From contig CALBWZ010000399.1 in the NCBI GenBank assembly GCA_937893415.1, positions 1-14,103 on the forward strand: a DNA stretch of 14,103 nucleotides, in the 5' to 3' direction. Shown in pieces: positions 1 to 6,089 of this stretch. Below the pieces are notes generated by a model, which was not told the DNA's origin, did no database searches, and saw nothing but the letters and a program-made list of their open reading frames with translations. Position 1 is the stretch's first letter. Each line of letters opens with the position of its first letter. The position numbers were made by a program, and so were the translations under genes. Source of the DNA: an uncultured Comamonadaceae bacterium (GTDB lineage: Bacteria > Pseudomonadota > Gammaproteobacteria > Burkholderiales > Burkholderiaceae_C).

Positions 1-1
1 C

Positions 2-598
2 GATTTGCTAGCTATCGCTCCTTATTACGTGCAGTGGTTTGTTCCCGGCTACGACTTGCGGGTACTGCGGGTGTTGCGTTTGATACGGGTGTTAAAGCTG
101 TCGCACTACAGCTCAGCCATAGAAGATTTGATTTCAGCCATCAAATCAGAGGCAAGGGCTTTTTATGCCACCCTGTACATATTGTTAATCGCAATCTTGA
201 TGTCCTCTTCCCTCATGTACTTTGCAGAAACTGAGAGTCAGCCCGAAAAGTTTGCCTCTATTCCTGATGCCATTTATTGGGCCATCATCACACTCACCAC
301 GGTGGGCTATGGCGATGTGAGCCCCAACACTTGGGTGGGTAAAGTAATTAGCGTGATTACCGCGTTTCTTGGCGTGTGTACGGTGGCGATGCTGACTGGT
401 ATCGTAGCTTCTGCATTTTCTAATCAACTGGCCAGACGCCGTGTGATTTTTGAGAACCAGCTGCGTATCGCCATGGAAGATGGCGAGATCAGCAACACCG
501 AGCAATTCCACTTAGAAAGTCTGAAGGAAGAGTTCAACTTGTCTGATGAGCAAGTTCAGGCGCTGATGGCTAAAGTGGGGAGAGAACTGAACAAATGA
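2..598 (+). CDS. Voltage-gated-type potassium channel, 5'-truncated by window edge
   Basis: This is an inner-membrane ion channel of the six-helix potassium channel type, of which only the C-terminal 198 residues lie in the window. The open frame runs through the left edge (GAT precedes the first TTG), so the TTG at 5 is not a real start. Visible in order: the end of helix S3, an S4 voltage-sensor-like helix with arginines every third residue (about residues 20, 23, 26, 29 of the fragment) plus a lysine, helix S5 (about 53-72), the pore helix, the selectivity filter TVGYGD (about 100-105), helix S6 (about 113-139), then a basic RRR and a 50-residue cytoplasmic tail rich in acidic residues. 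The tail (DGEIS, then SDEQV) resembles small helical regulatory domains, but I do not assign it. The stop overlaps the next start by 4 bp (ATGA, 595-598), which suggests co-translation. Ion selectivity is inferred from the filter; gating is not known. Confidence 0.9.
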   Translation, partial: DLLAIAPYYVQWFVPGYDLRVLRVLRLIRVLKLSHYSSAIEDLISAIKSEARAFYATLYILLIAILMSSSLMYFAETESQPEKFASIPDAIYWAIITLTTVGYGDVSPNTWVGKVISVITAFLGVCTVAMLTGIVASAFSNQLARRRVIFENQLRIAMEDGEISNTEQFHLESLKEEFNLSDEQVQALMAKVGRELNK

Positions 599-1140
599 AC
601 CACCACGGTAGCAATACAAACACCACCGACGCGGCTGAGACCAACAACCCAGCACATACACCCCTGCAAAATGCACCCCACAGCGTGGCCATGCACGCGC
701 AGTTGGTGCAGCAACAGGTCTTAATCAACGGCCTTGGCTTTGGTGGCCTACTGCCTTTTTACGGCATGGCGGCAACAGTGGCTTGGGGTCCAGCTAACTT
801 ACATCAGTGGGCACTGACTGCGCTGTCGGTTTATGCAGGCATCATCATTGCGTTTATTGGTGGCATTTCTTGGGCGCTGGCACTTATTTGCACGCCGTCA
901 GTGCGCATCACACAGGCGCTGCTCATTTGGAGTGTGGTGCCGCCACTGCTGGCAGCAGCCAGCTTTATGGCAGACGTGCAAACTCGGTTGTGGCTGATGG
1001 TGGTGGTGTTAGCCCTTGCGTGGATTGCAGACAAACGCTTTGCCATAGCACTTGGCCTACCCGCCCAGTGGATACAACTGCGCGCTGCCCTTAGCTTGCT
1101 GGCAATCGGTGCGCTCAGCTGGGCGGCACAACAGGCCTAG
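595..1140 (+). CDS. DUF3429 family integral membrane protein
   Basis: A 181-residue membrane protein of unknown function, matching the DUF3429 family by its spaced hydrophobic helices and the FIGGISWALAL stretch (residues 87-97). Predicted transmembrane segments are near residues 45-63, 76-99, 106-124, 131-147 and 160-178. The first 35 or so residues are hydrophilic and rich in Asn, Thr and His, and are probably a disordered cytoplasmic tail. A start at Met33 is possible, but the ATG at 595 has a purine-rich GGGGAGAG about 11 bases upstream and overlaps the channel stop codon, so it is preferred. Co-transcription with the potassium channel gene is likely; whether the two act together is unknown. 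DUF3429 proteins have no established biochemical role, so none is given here. Confidence 0.8.
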   Translation: MNHHGSNTNTTDAAETNNPAHTPLQNAPHSVAMHAQLVQQQVLINGLGFGGLLPFYGMAATVAWGPANLHQWALTALSVYAGIIIAFIGGISWALALICTPSVRITQALLIWSVVPPLLAAASFMADVQTRLWLMVVVLALAWIADKRFAIALGLPAQWIQLRAALSLLAIGALSWAAQQA

Positions 1141-1145
1141 GCGCT

Positions 1146-1170
1146 GGACAGGACAGGACAGGACAGGACA
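1146..1170. repeat. Pentanucleotide tandem repeat (GGACA)x5
   Basis: Five perfect head-to-tail copies of GGACA lie 5 bp after the DUF3429 stop codon. The array is outside any supported gene, so length changes would not alter a protein. It is probably a slippage-generated microsatellite in the 3' intergenic space. Confidence 0.9.
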
Positions 1171-1173
1171 AGC

Positions 1174-1200
1174 ATCAGTTGTAACGCCAGCACAACTGAT
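1174..1200. terminator. Possible bidirectional hairpin between convergent genes
   Basis: A perfect 9-bp inverted repeat (ATCAGTTGT at 1174-1182 and ACAACTGAT at 1192-1200) encloses a 9-base loop. It lies between the ends of two convergent transcription units (DUF3429 ends at 1140, DUF1330 ends at 1262), where a terminator or an mRNA 3'-end stabilising stem would be expected. Neither strand has a T-tract after the stem, and the stem is not GC rich, so it is not a canonical intrinsic terminator. The rest of 1201-1261 holds only a weak 5-bp inverted repeat (GGTCA 1206-1210, TGACC 1225-1229) and no gene. Confidence 0.35.
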
Positions 1201-1261
1201 CAGACGGTCAATGCACAACCCTACTGACCACAATTCAAATGAGTTTGTAAACTGTTTAAGC

Positions 1262-1555
1262 TCAGTCTATGCCGTCAACCAACTCCACATAACCAATAGA
1301 GTTGTTCAAGCGCAGCGGCAAGATGGATTGGTAATCCGCGCTGCTATGCCAAGCTTGTGCCTGCTCACGGCTGGGGAACTCAATGACCACATGGCGAGTG
1401 GGACTGGTATTACCATCCAACGCTGTAGCGGCCCCGCCACGTACACGGTAATGCCCACCGAAGGCTGCAACCACCGCTGTCACCTTCGCACTATATAGAG
1501 CGTAGCCTTGGGCATCGGTAATGCTAATTCGACCTATTACATAACTTTTTGGCAT
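1262..1555 (-). CDS. DUF1330 domain protein
   Basis: A 97-residue soluble protein of the DUF1330 family, small dimeric ferredoxin-like alpha/beta-barrel proteins related to the ABM/EthD-like group. Supporting features are the N-terminal beta strand SYVIGRISITD, a tyrosine-containing helix, the central GGHYRVRGG (about residues 33-41) and the strand-helix VIEFPSREQAQAWHSSADYQ (about 57-76), all typical of the family and its usual size of about 95-100 residues. It is the last gene of the gntK-idnO-idnD operon, 39 bp after the idnD stop. The upstream ribosome site is weak (ACGAG), so it may be expressed at a low level or from read-through. Its biochemical role is unknown; placement beside idonate genes may be incidental. 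Confidence 0.8.
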   Translation of the reverse strand: MPKSYVIGRISITDAQGYALYSAKVTAVVAAFGGHYRVRGGAATALDGNTSPTRHVVIEFPSREQAQAWHSSADYQSILPLRLNNSIGYVELVDGID

Positions 1556-1594
1556 GTTGTTACTCGTTTCGTTGTGTGTCAGTAGGTGCTGTGT

Positions 1595-2632
1595 TTAGTG
1601 AACAAATTCAATCTGCACTTTTAAAGATTTGGACTTGTCACCCGCCATATCAAATGCAGCATTCACGTTAGCAACAGGCTGAACGCTTGTAATGACAGGC
1701 CGGCCATCCACCAGACGGTCATTCAAAAATCGCACCGCTGTAGCAAACTCTTGGTGAAAGCGAAAAGTACCGCGCACATCGATTTCCTTTCCTACGATTT
1801 GACTTAACGGTATATTGACTTCCGCCCCGACGCCCACCACGACAACCACACCGCGCGCGCGCACAACATCCAAGGCGTTCAAGAAAGCAGGCGCGCTGCC
1901 GGACGCTTCAAACACCACGTCAAAGTGGCCCTTATCTGCTGTGTAGGCATTCAACCCTTCTGGGTCTGTTGCCAAGTTAACGACCTTGTCGGCACCCATT
2001 GCGCTGGCGCAAGTCAAGGGCAAATCAGCAATGTCGGCGGCCACTATCGTGGCGGCGCCCGAACGGCGTAATGCGCCAATGAGCAAACTGCCAATGGGCC
2101 CACAACCCGTTACCAACACGTTTGCACCCAACACGCCGCCCGCGCGCTGTATGGCGTGTAGACCCACAGACAGGGGTTCGGCAAGGGCAGCCTCAGACAG
2201 CGTCACATGATCAGCAACTTGGTGCACCTGGTAGGGGTACAACATGATGTACTCACAAAAGGCACCTTGTATGTGCGGAAACGGCATGGCACTGCCGTAA
2301 AAACGCATGGTCAGGCACTGGTTGTGAAGACCCATTTGGCAAAAGCGACAATGACCACAAGGCCGCGACGGGCTGATGGCAATGCGCTCACCGATGTAAC
2401 GCCCTTCTACCCCCTCGCCTATGGCATCAACCAGGCCTGACACCTCGTGTCCCAAGGCCAATGGCTCTTTGATTCTCACTGAGCCAAATCCGCCGTGTTG
2501 GTAGTAGTGCAAATCCGATCCACAAATGCCACCAAAGGCAATTTTGGCTCGAATCATACCTGCGCTGATGTCTGGCTTAGGCTGGTTTTCAACATACAGC
2601 TGGCCAGCGCCAGCGCAAATAACGGCTTGCAT
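1595..2632 (-). CDS. idnD: L-idonate 5-dehydrogenase, zinc-dependent (IdnD)
   Basis: A cytoplasmic medium-chain zinc alcohol dehydrogenase of 345 residues, proposed to oxidise L-idonate to 5-keto-D-gluconate with NAD(P)+. The catalytic zinc site is visible: Cys37 in GGICGSDLHYYQ, His62-Glu63 in GHE, and Glu152 in AEP. The structural zinc cysteines are Cys92, Cys95, Cys98 and Cys106. The Rossmann motif GCGPIG is at about 176-181. The stretches MRFYGSAMPFPH (109-120) and RGTFRFHQEF, and the C-terminal AGDKSKSLKVQ, closely follow E. coli IdnD as I remember it, which separates it from sorbitol and threonine dehydrogenases. It begins 9 bp after the idnO stop, and its ribosome site AAGGA overlaps that stop codon (TAAGGACTTCATATG), so translation is probably coupled. 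The neighbours idnO and gntK complete the idonate-to-6-phosphogluconate route. Activity on another C5-hydroxy sugar acid cannot be excluded. Confidence 0.88.
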   Translation of the reverse strand: MQAVICAGAGQLYVENQPKPDISAGMIRAKIAFGGICGSDLHYYQHGGFGSVRIKEPLALGHEVSGLVDAIGEGVEGRYIGERIAISPSRPCGHCRFCQMGLHNQCLTMRFYGSAMPFPHIQGAFCEYIMLYPYQVHQVADHVTLSEAALAEPLSVGLHAIQRAGGVLGANVLVTGCGPIGSLLIGALRRSGAATIVAADIADLPLTCASAMGADKVVNLATDPEGLNAYTADKGHFDVVFEASGSAPAFLNALDVVRARGVVVVVGVGAEVNIPLSQIVGKEIDVRGTFRFHQEFATAVRFLNDRLVDGRPVITSVQPVANVNAAFDMAGDKSKSLKVQIEFVH

Positions 2633-2641
2633 ATGAAGTCC

Positions 2642-3409
2642 TTACAGTGAGGCGGTAACACCGCCGTCGACATACAAAATATGTCCATTAACAAAACTAG
2701 AGGCATCACTTGCCAAATACACTGCGGCAGGTCCCAACTCTTCAACGTTTCCCCAACGCCGGCTGGGAGTGCGGTTCACCAACCATTCTGTGAATTTTTC
2801 GTCAGCAACCAATTTCTCGTTGAGCTCTGTTTTGTAGTAGCCAGGGCCAATGCCATTGACTTGCAAGCCCAATGGGCCCCAGTCAATGGCCATCCCTTTG
2901 GTCAACATCTTTAAGGCACCTTTGCTGGCCATATAAGGCGCGATGCCCGGGCGACCAAGCTCACTTTGAACTGAGCAAATATTGATGATTTTCCCTGTGC
3001 CGCGTGGAATCATTTTCTTGGCCACTGCTTGCCCTACATAAAAGGCACTGTCGAGGTTGGTTTGCAACAAACGACGCCAGTTGTCCACATCAAATTCATG
3101 CAAAGGTGTACGGATTTGTATGCCTGCATTGTTGATCAATATATCCAATGGTCCTTGGGCATCTGTTGCTGCGACACCCGACTGCACGGCTTGCGCATCG
3201 GTCACATCAAATGCGCATGTGCTGACGTCTAGTCCCAGATCAAGCAACTTTTTTTCCGCCTGTGCAAGACGCGTTGTATCCCGCCCATTCAACACAACAT
3301 GTGCGCCAGCCTCACACAAAGCTTGCGCCAGTGCATAGCCAATACCCGTTGATGAGCCTGTAATGAGAGCCCGACGACCATTCAGGCGAAAGCGTTCTAA
3401 AACCGACAT
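2642..3409 (-). CDS. idnO: Gluconate 5-dehydrogenase / 5-keto-D-gluconate reductase (IdnO), SDR family
   Basis: A cytoplasmic short-chain dehydrogenase/reductase of 255 residues that should interconvert 5-keto-D-gluconate and D-gluconate with NAD(P)H. The cofactor motif TGSSTGIG is at residues 17-24, NNAG at 93-96, and the catalytic Ser146, Tyr159 and Lys163 (YMASK) are all present. Family-specific stretches are NICSVQSELGRPGIAPY (143-159), VNGIGPGYYKTE (184-195), RTPSRRWG and FVNGHILYVDGG near the C-terminus; these match IdnO/Gno-type enzymes rather than generic SDRs. The ribosome site AGGAG overlaps the gntK stop (TAGGAGTAACTCATG), leaving a 9-bp gap and indicating coupled translation. It works between IdnD and GntK in the L-idonate pathway. 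Confidence in the family is very high and in the exact substrate high. Confidence 0.9.
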   Translation of the reverse strand: MSVLERFRLNGRRALITGSSTGIGYALAQALCEAGAHVVLNGRDTTRLAQAEKKLLDLGLDVSTCAFDVTDAQAVQSGVAATDAQGPLDILINNAGIQIRTPLHEFDVDNWRRLLQTNLDSAFYVGQAVAKKMIPRGTGKIINICSVQSELGRPGIAPYMASKGALKMLTKGMAIDWGPLGLQVNGIGPGYYKTELNEKLVADEKFTEWLVNRTPSRRWGNVEELGPAAVYLASDASSFVNGHILYVDGGVTASL

Positions 3410-3418
3410 GAGTTACTC

Positions 3419-3985
3419 CTAGCTTATGCAGGGCGAGTGCGATGGCAAGCCTATGGCGACGCGGACATGCGCAACCATATCAGGGACGCTTTGCGCCATT
3501 GACAGGGTCAACACATCTGTTTCATGTGGCTCGGGACGTTCCAACGTGTCAAATTGCGTTTGCAACAGCGACGTCGGCATGTAGTGACCAGCCCGTCCTT
3601 GCAGACGAGACATGACGAGGTCAATGGGGCCATCTAAAAATACAAAGTGAACACCAGGGCAGGCTGCACGTATGGTGTCACGGTAGACACGCTTGAGTGT
3701 TGAGCAAGCCACCACGCGGCTGCTGTTGTCGTTGGAGTCTCCCGCTAGCGCTGACGCCACGGACTTGAGCCAAGGCCACCTGTGTTCGTCTTGCAAAGGC
3801 ACACCTTGGCGCATCATGGCAATGCTGGCGTCGGTGTGCAAGTGGTCTGCGTCTACAACCTGCCAACCCAAAGCCGCACCCAGCGCATCTGCCAAGCTGC
3901 TTTTGCCACAGCCTGAAACACCCATAATCACCACACGTGTGGCACCCCTTGAAGAGAAACTAGCGTTTGCTGGTCGACTTTGCAT
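3419..3985 (-). CDS. gntK: Gluconokinase (GntK/IdnK family)
   Basis: A P-loop kinase of 188 residues that phosphorylates D-gluconate with ATP to 6-phosphogluconate. The Walker A motif GVSGCGKS is at residues 22-29. Gluconokinase signatures follow: DADHLHTDASIAMM and GVPLQDEHRWPWL (substrate-binding region), ACSTLKRVYRD (about 93-103), and GHYMPTSLLQTQFDTLE (about 132-148). The length fits the 170-190 residue family. The ATG at 3985 is chosen. A longer frame starts at TTG 3997, but a promoter-like -10 element at 4009-4014 would leave almost no leader for that start, and the extra four residues add nothing to the fold. No strong ribosome site is seen for either, so the leader is probably short. 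It is the first gene of the idonate operon, and feeds the Entner-Doudoroff or pentose phosphate pathway. Confidence 0.9.
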   Translation of the reverse strand: MQSRPANASFSSRGATRVVIMGVSGCGKSSLADALGAALGWQVVDADHLHTDASIAMMRQGVPLQDEHRWPWLKSVASALAGDSNDNSSRVVACSTLKRVYRDTIRAACPGVHFVFLDGPIDLVMSRLQGRAGHYMPTSLLQTQFDTLERPEPHETDVLTLSMAQSVPDMVAHVRVAIGLPSHSPCIS

Positions 3986-4008
3986 AGACGTGCACAAGGC
4001 TCAATAAA

Positions 4009-4038
4009 AGTATATGAAGGTGCTAAACACACCGGCAA
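4009..4038 (-). promoter_or_regulatory. Predicted promoter of the gntK-idnO-idnD operon
   Basis: Read on the minus strand, a -35-like TTGCCG (4033-4038) is followed after 18 bp by a -10-like TATACT (4009-4014, five of six matches to the sigma-70 consensus). The start of transcription would be near 4002, giving a leader of about 17 bases before the ATG at 3985. This is inferred from sequence only. Confidence 0.5.
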
Positions 4039-4039
4039 C

Positions 4040-4065
4040 ATAAAAAAGCTTATGCAAATTTTTAT
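4040..4065. repeat. AT-rich inverted repeat in the divergent control region
   Basis: ATAAAAA (4040-4046) and TTTTTAT (4059-4065) form a perfect 7-bp inverted repeat around a 12-bp centre containing AGCTTATGC. It sits between the two divergent promoters, just upstream of both -35 elements, a usual place for an activator site or an AT-rich upstream element. No regulator gene is in the window, so no protein can be named. Confidence 0.4.
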
Positions 4066-4076
4066 TGCCACAGAAA

Positions 4077-4105
4077 TTGTAACACCATTGTTCTATTGGT
4101 ATGAT
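4077..4105 (+). promoter_or_regulatory. Predicted promoter of otnK-otnC
   Basis: A -35-like TTGTAA (4077-4082) and a -10-like TATGAT (4100-4105, five of six consensus matches) are separated by the ideal 17 bp. Transcription would start near 4112, leaving a leader of about 23 bases. A clear ribosome site TGGAG (4123-4127) lies 7 bases before the otnK ATG at 4135. Confidence 0.6.
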
Positions 4106-4121
4106 GATTGAAACACCATTG
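4081..4121 (+). repeat. Direct repeat AACACCATTG flanking the otnK promoter core (candidate operator)
   Basis: Two exact copies of the 10-mer AACACCATTG occur at 4081-4090 and 4112-4121, 31 bp apart (about three helical turns). The first overlaps the -35/spacer and the second covers the predicted transcription start. Same-face spacing over a promoter is typical of a repressor binding in tandem. A partly related TTGGTAT lies between them at 4096-4102. The cognate regulator is not in view. Confidence 0.5.
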
Positions 4122-4134
4122 ATGGAGTGAAGAA

Positions 4135-5391
4135 ATGATTTTAGGCGTCATTGCAGACGACTTTACCGGTGCCACCGATGTGGCCAGCATGCTGGTCAGA
4201 GCAGGCATGAGTACGGTGCAAGTTATCGGTGTACCGATTGGCGATGCACCAACCGCAGACGCTGTGGTGATTGCTCTTAAATCTCGTACAGCACCTCGTG
4301 ATGAGGCTGTCGATGAATCACTGCGCGCCCTGCGCTGGCTCAAGCAAGGCGGCGCGCGTCAGATTTATTTCAAATACTGCTCTACATTTGACTCTACAGA
4401 CGAGGGCAACATTGGACCTGTGGGAGACGCTCTGATGGACGCACTAGACACCAAGCAAACCATTGCATGCCCAGCTCTGCCAGAAAACGGACGAACCATT
4501 TTCAAAGGCCACTTGTTTGTAGGCGACACCCTGCTGAGCGACTCGAGCATGCGCGACCACCCGCTGACACCCATGCGTGATGCCAACTTGGTACATGTCC
4601 TGCAAGCGCAAACGCCGCGTACGGTTGGGCTGACGACCTACAACACAGTTGGCTTAGGCGTGGAGGCAATTCAAGCGCAATGGACACAGCATCCTCAAAC
4701 CCACTGGTGGGTGGTTGATGCCATAGACAATGCGGCACTGGCGACCATAGCCCAAGCGTGTGCAGACTTGCCGCTCATCACAGCTGGCTCTGGCGTTGCC
4801 TTGGGTCTTCCCAAAGTCTATGAGCAGCGCGGATGGCTCACACTCAACCCCCAAGCAGCACAACTCAAAGCGCTAGAAGGACGCGCATTGGTTCTCAGCG
4901 GATCCTGTTCTGCCCAGACGCTTGCGCAGGTCGCTCAATGGATTGAGCGCCAGTTACCGGCCTACCAGCTTGACCCACTGCTGATTCACGCAGACCCAGA
5001 ACAAGCGTTCCAACAAGCACTGGCGTGGCTATCAGGTCAGCAAGAGCCTGCATTGATATACGCCAGCGCGAATCAAGCTTCGGTCAAACGCGTACAACAC
5101 GAGCTGGGTGTAGTCCAAGCTGGTGAGTTGGTCGAAACGATGTTGGCGCGTTTGGCCAAGGCTGCTGTGGCCCAAGGGGTCAACCGCATAGTGGTGGCGG
5201 GTGGCGAAACGTCTGGTGCCGTTGTACAGGCTTTGAATATCCAGCAATTGCGCATTGGACACAGCATTGCACCCGGCGTTCCTTGGACACAAGCGGTGGA
5301 TAGACCATTGCAATTGGCGCTCAAATCGGGCAACTTTGGTGGCGTCGATTTTTTCTTTGAAGCCCTTCACACCGAAGCCCCTGCCTCATGA
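4135..5391 (+). CDS. otnK: 3-oxo-tetronate kinase (OtnK, DUF1537 family)
   Basis: A 418-residue cytoplasmic kinase of the four-carbon acid sugar kinase (DUF1537) family. Members phosphorylate 3-oxo-tetronate (from threonate or erythronate) with ATP to the 4-phosphate. The N-terminal substrate domain shows ADDFTGATD (7-15), KYCSTFDST with GNIGP (80-95), CPALPENGR (112-120) and SMRDHPLTPMRDANL (138-152). The C-terminal nucleotide-binding domain shows LSGSCS (254-259), AGGETSGAV (355-363) and LKSGNFGGVDFF (396-407). All are family hallmarks and the length is usual. The ribosome site TGGAG lies 7 bases upstream of the ATG. It overlaps the start of the OtnC gene by 4 bp (ATGA, 5388-5391), the usual pairing of kinase and decarboxylase. 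The isomerase OtnI and a threonate dehydrogenase, which often accompany the pair, are not in the window, so the entry substrate is uncertain. Confidence 0.9.
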   Translation: MILGVIADDFTGATDVASMLVRAGMSTVQVIGVPIGDAPTADAVVIALKSRTAPRDEAVDESLRALRWLKQGGARQIYFKYCSTFDSTDEGNIGPVGDALMDALDTKQTIACPALPENGRTIFKGHLFVGDTLLSDSSMRDHPLTPMRDANLVHVLQAQTPRTVGLTTYNTVGLGVEAIQAQWTQHPQTHWWVVDAIDNAALATIAQACADLPLITAGSGVALGLPKVYEQRGWLTLNPQAAQLKALEGRALVLSGSCSAQTLAQVAQWIERQLPAYQLDPLLIHADPEQAFQQALAWLSGQQEPALIYASANQASVKRVQHELGVVQAGELVETMLARLAKAAVAQGVNRIVVAGGETSGAVVQALNIQQLRIGHSIAPGVPWTQAVDRPLQLALKSGNFGGVDFFFEALHTEAPAS

Positions 5392-6062
5392 ACCAACCAC
5401 TTGCAGCATTACGCGACGACATGTGCCGTGTCGGCGCGTCACTCTTTGCACGTGGCTATGTTCACGCCAGCGCTGGCAACATCAGCGTGCGTGTGCCTTC
5501 ACATATGGGGGGCGGGTATTTGATAACGCCCACCGATGCCTGCCTTGGGTTTTTAAAACCGAATGAGCTGGCATGGCTAGACGACGGTGGCTTACAACAC
5601 AGTGGCAGCAAAGCCAGCAAAACAATTGAACTGCATTTGAAAATCTATGAGGCAGACCAACACGCCCATTGCATCATTCACACCCACGCCACACATTGTG
5701 TCGCCACGACTCTGAGGGAGCCCGCAGCTTCAGGAGATTTACTCCCGCCATTAACGCCTTATTTTGTAATGAAAGTGGGCCACGTACCTCGCATTGCTTA
5801 TGACCGCCCAGGACACCCGGATGTAGCCCATGCCGTCAAGCAGGCTATAGAAGACGCCGCAGCACGGCTGTGCCCAATACGCGCCGTCATGCTAGATCGC
5901 TTAGGGCCAACGGTGTGGCATCAAACGCCATCTAGCGCAATGGCAACCCTAGAAGAGCTAGAAGAAACCGCCAAGCTGTGGCTGCTGAGTCTAGGCCAAG
6001 CTACAAGCCTCAGCGACGCTGCCATCAACGACCTACGCGACACCTTTGGTGCGCATTGGTAA
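5388..6062 (+). CDS. otnC: Class II aldolase-fold 3-oxo-tetronate 4-phosphate decarboxylase (OtnC-like)
   Basis: A 224-residue cytoplasmic protein of the class II aldolase/adducin family, expected to convert 3-oxo-tetronate 4-phosphate to dihydroxyacetone phosphate and CO2. Support: ARGYVHASAGNIS (21-33), TPTDACLG (47-54), HTHATH with zinc ligands His98 and His100, TPYFVMKVGHVP (123-134) and LEELEETAKLWLL near the C-terminus, together with overlap and pairing with otnK. Two active-site positions differ from E. coli OtnC and fuculose-phosphate aldolase as I recall them: the zinc-ligand His in the HGP motif is Leu172 (DRLGP), and the position of the catalytic Glu in SKE is Thr79, with a Glu two residues later (Glu81). 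His178 (VWH) is nearby and could substitute. This may be a subfamily with altered chemistry, so the exact reaction is less certain than the family. Confidence 0.8.
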   Translation: MNQPLAALRDDMCRVGASLFARGYVHASAGNISVRVPSHMGGGYLITPTDACLGFLKPNELAWLDDGGLQHSGSKASKTIELHLKIYEADQHAHCIIHTHATHCVATTLREPAASGDLLPPLTPYFVMKVGHVPRIAYDRPGHPDVAHAVKQAIEDAAARLCPIRAVMLDRLGPTVWHQTPSSAMATLEELEETAKLWLLSLGQATSLSDAAINDLRDTFGAHW

Positions 6063-6089
6063 GTTTGATAATTTTTGATAGCCAAGGAA

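Noticed and set aside
1052..1498. Plus-strand 148-codon open frame spanning the end of DUF3429, the GGACA array and the DUF1330 gene
   Set aside because: It overlaps two supported genes, its translation is low in conserved features, and it reads through the repeat; it is a shadow frame.
5032..5370. Minus-strand 112-codon frame inside otnK
   Set aside because: It lies wholly within a well-supported gene, without family motifs or a ribosome site.
6063..6089. Possible terminator between convergent otnC and the FAH-fold gene
   Set aside because: The 27 bp are AT rich with a short T-run but contain no stem of useful length.
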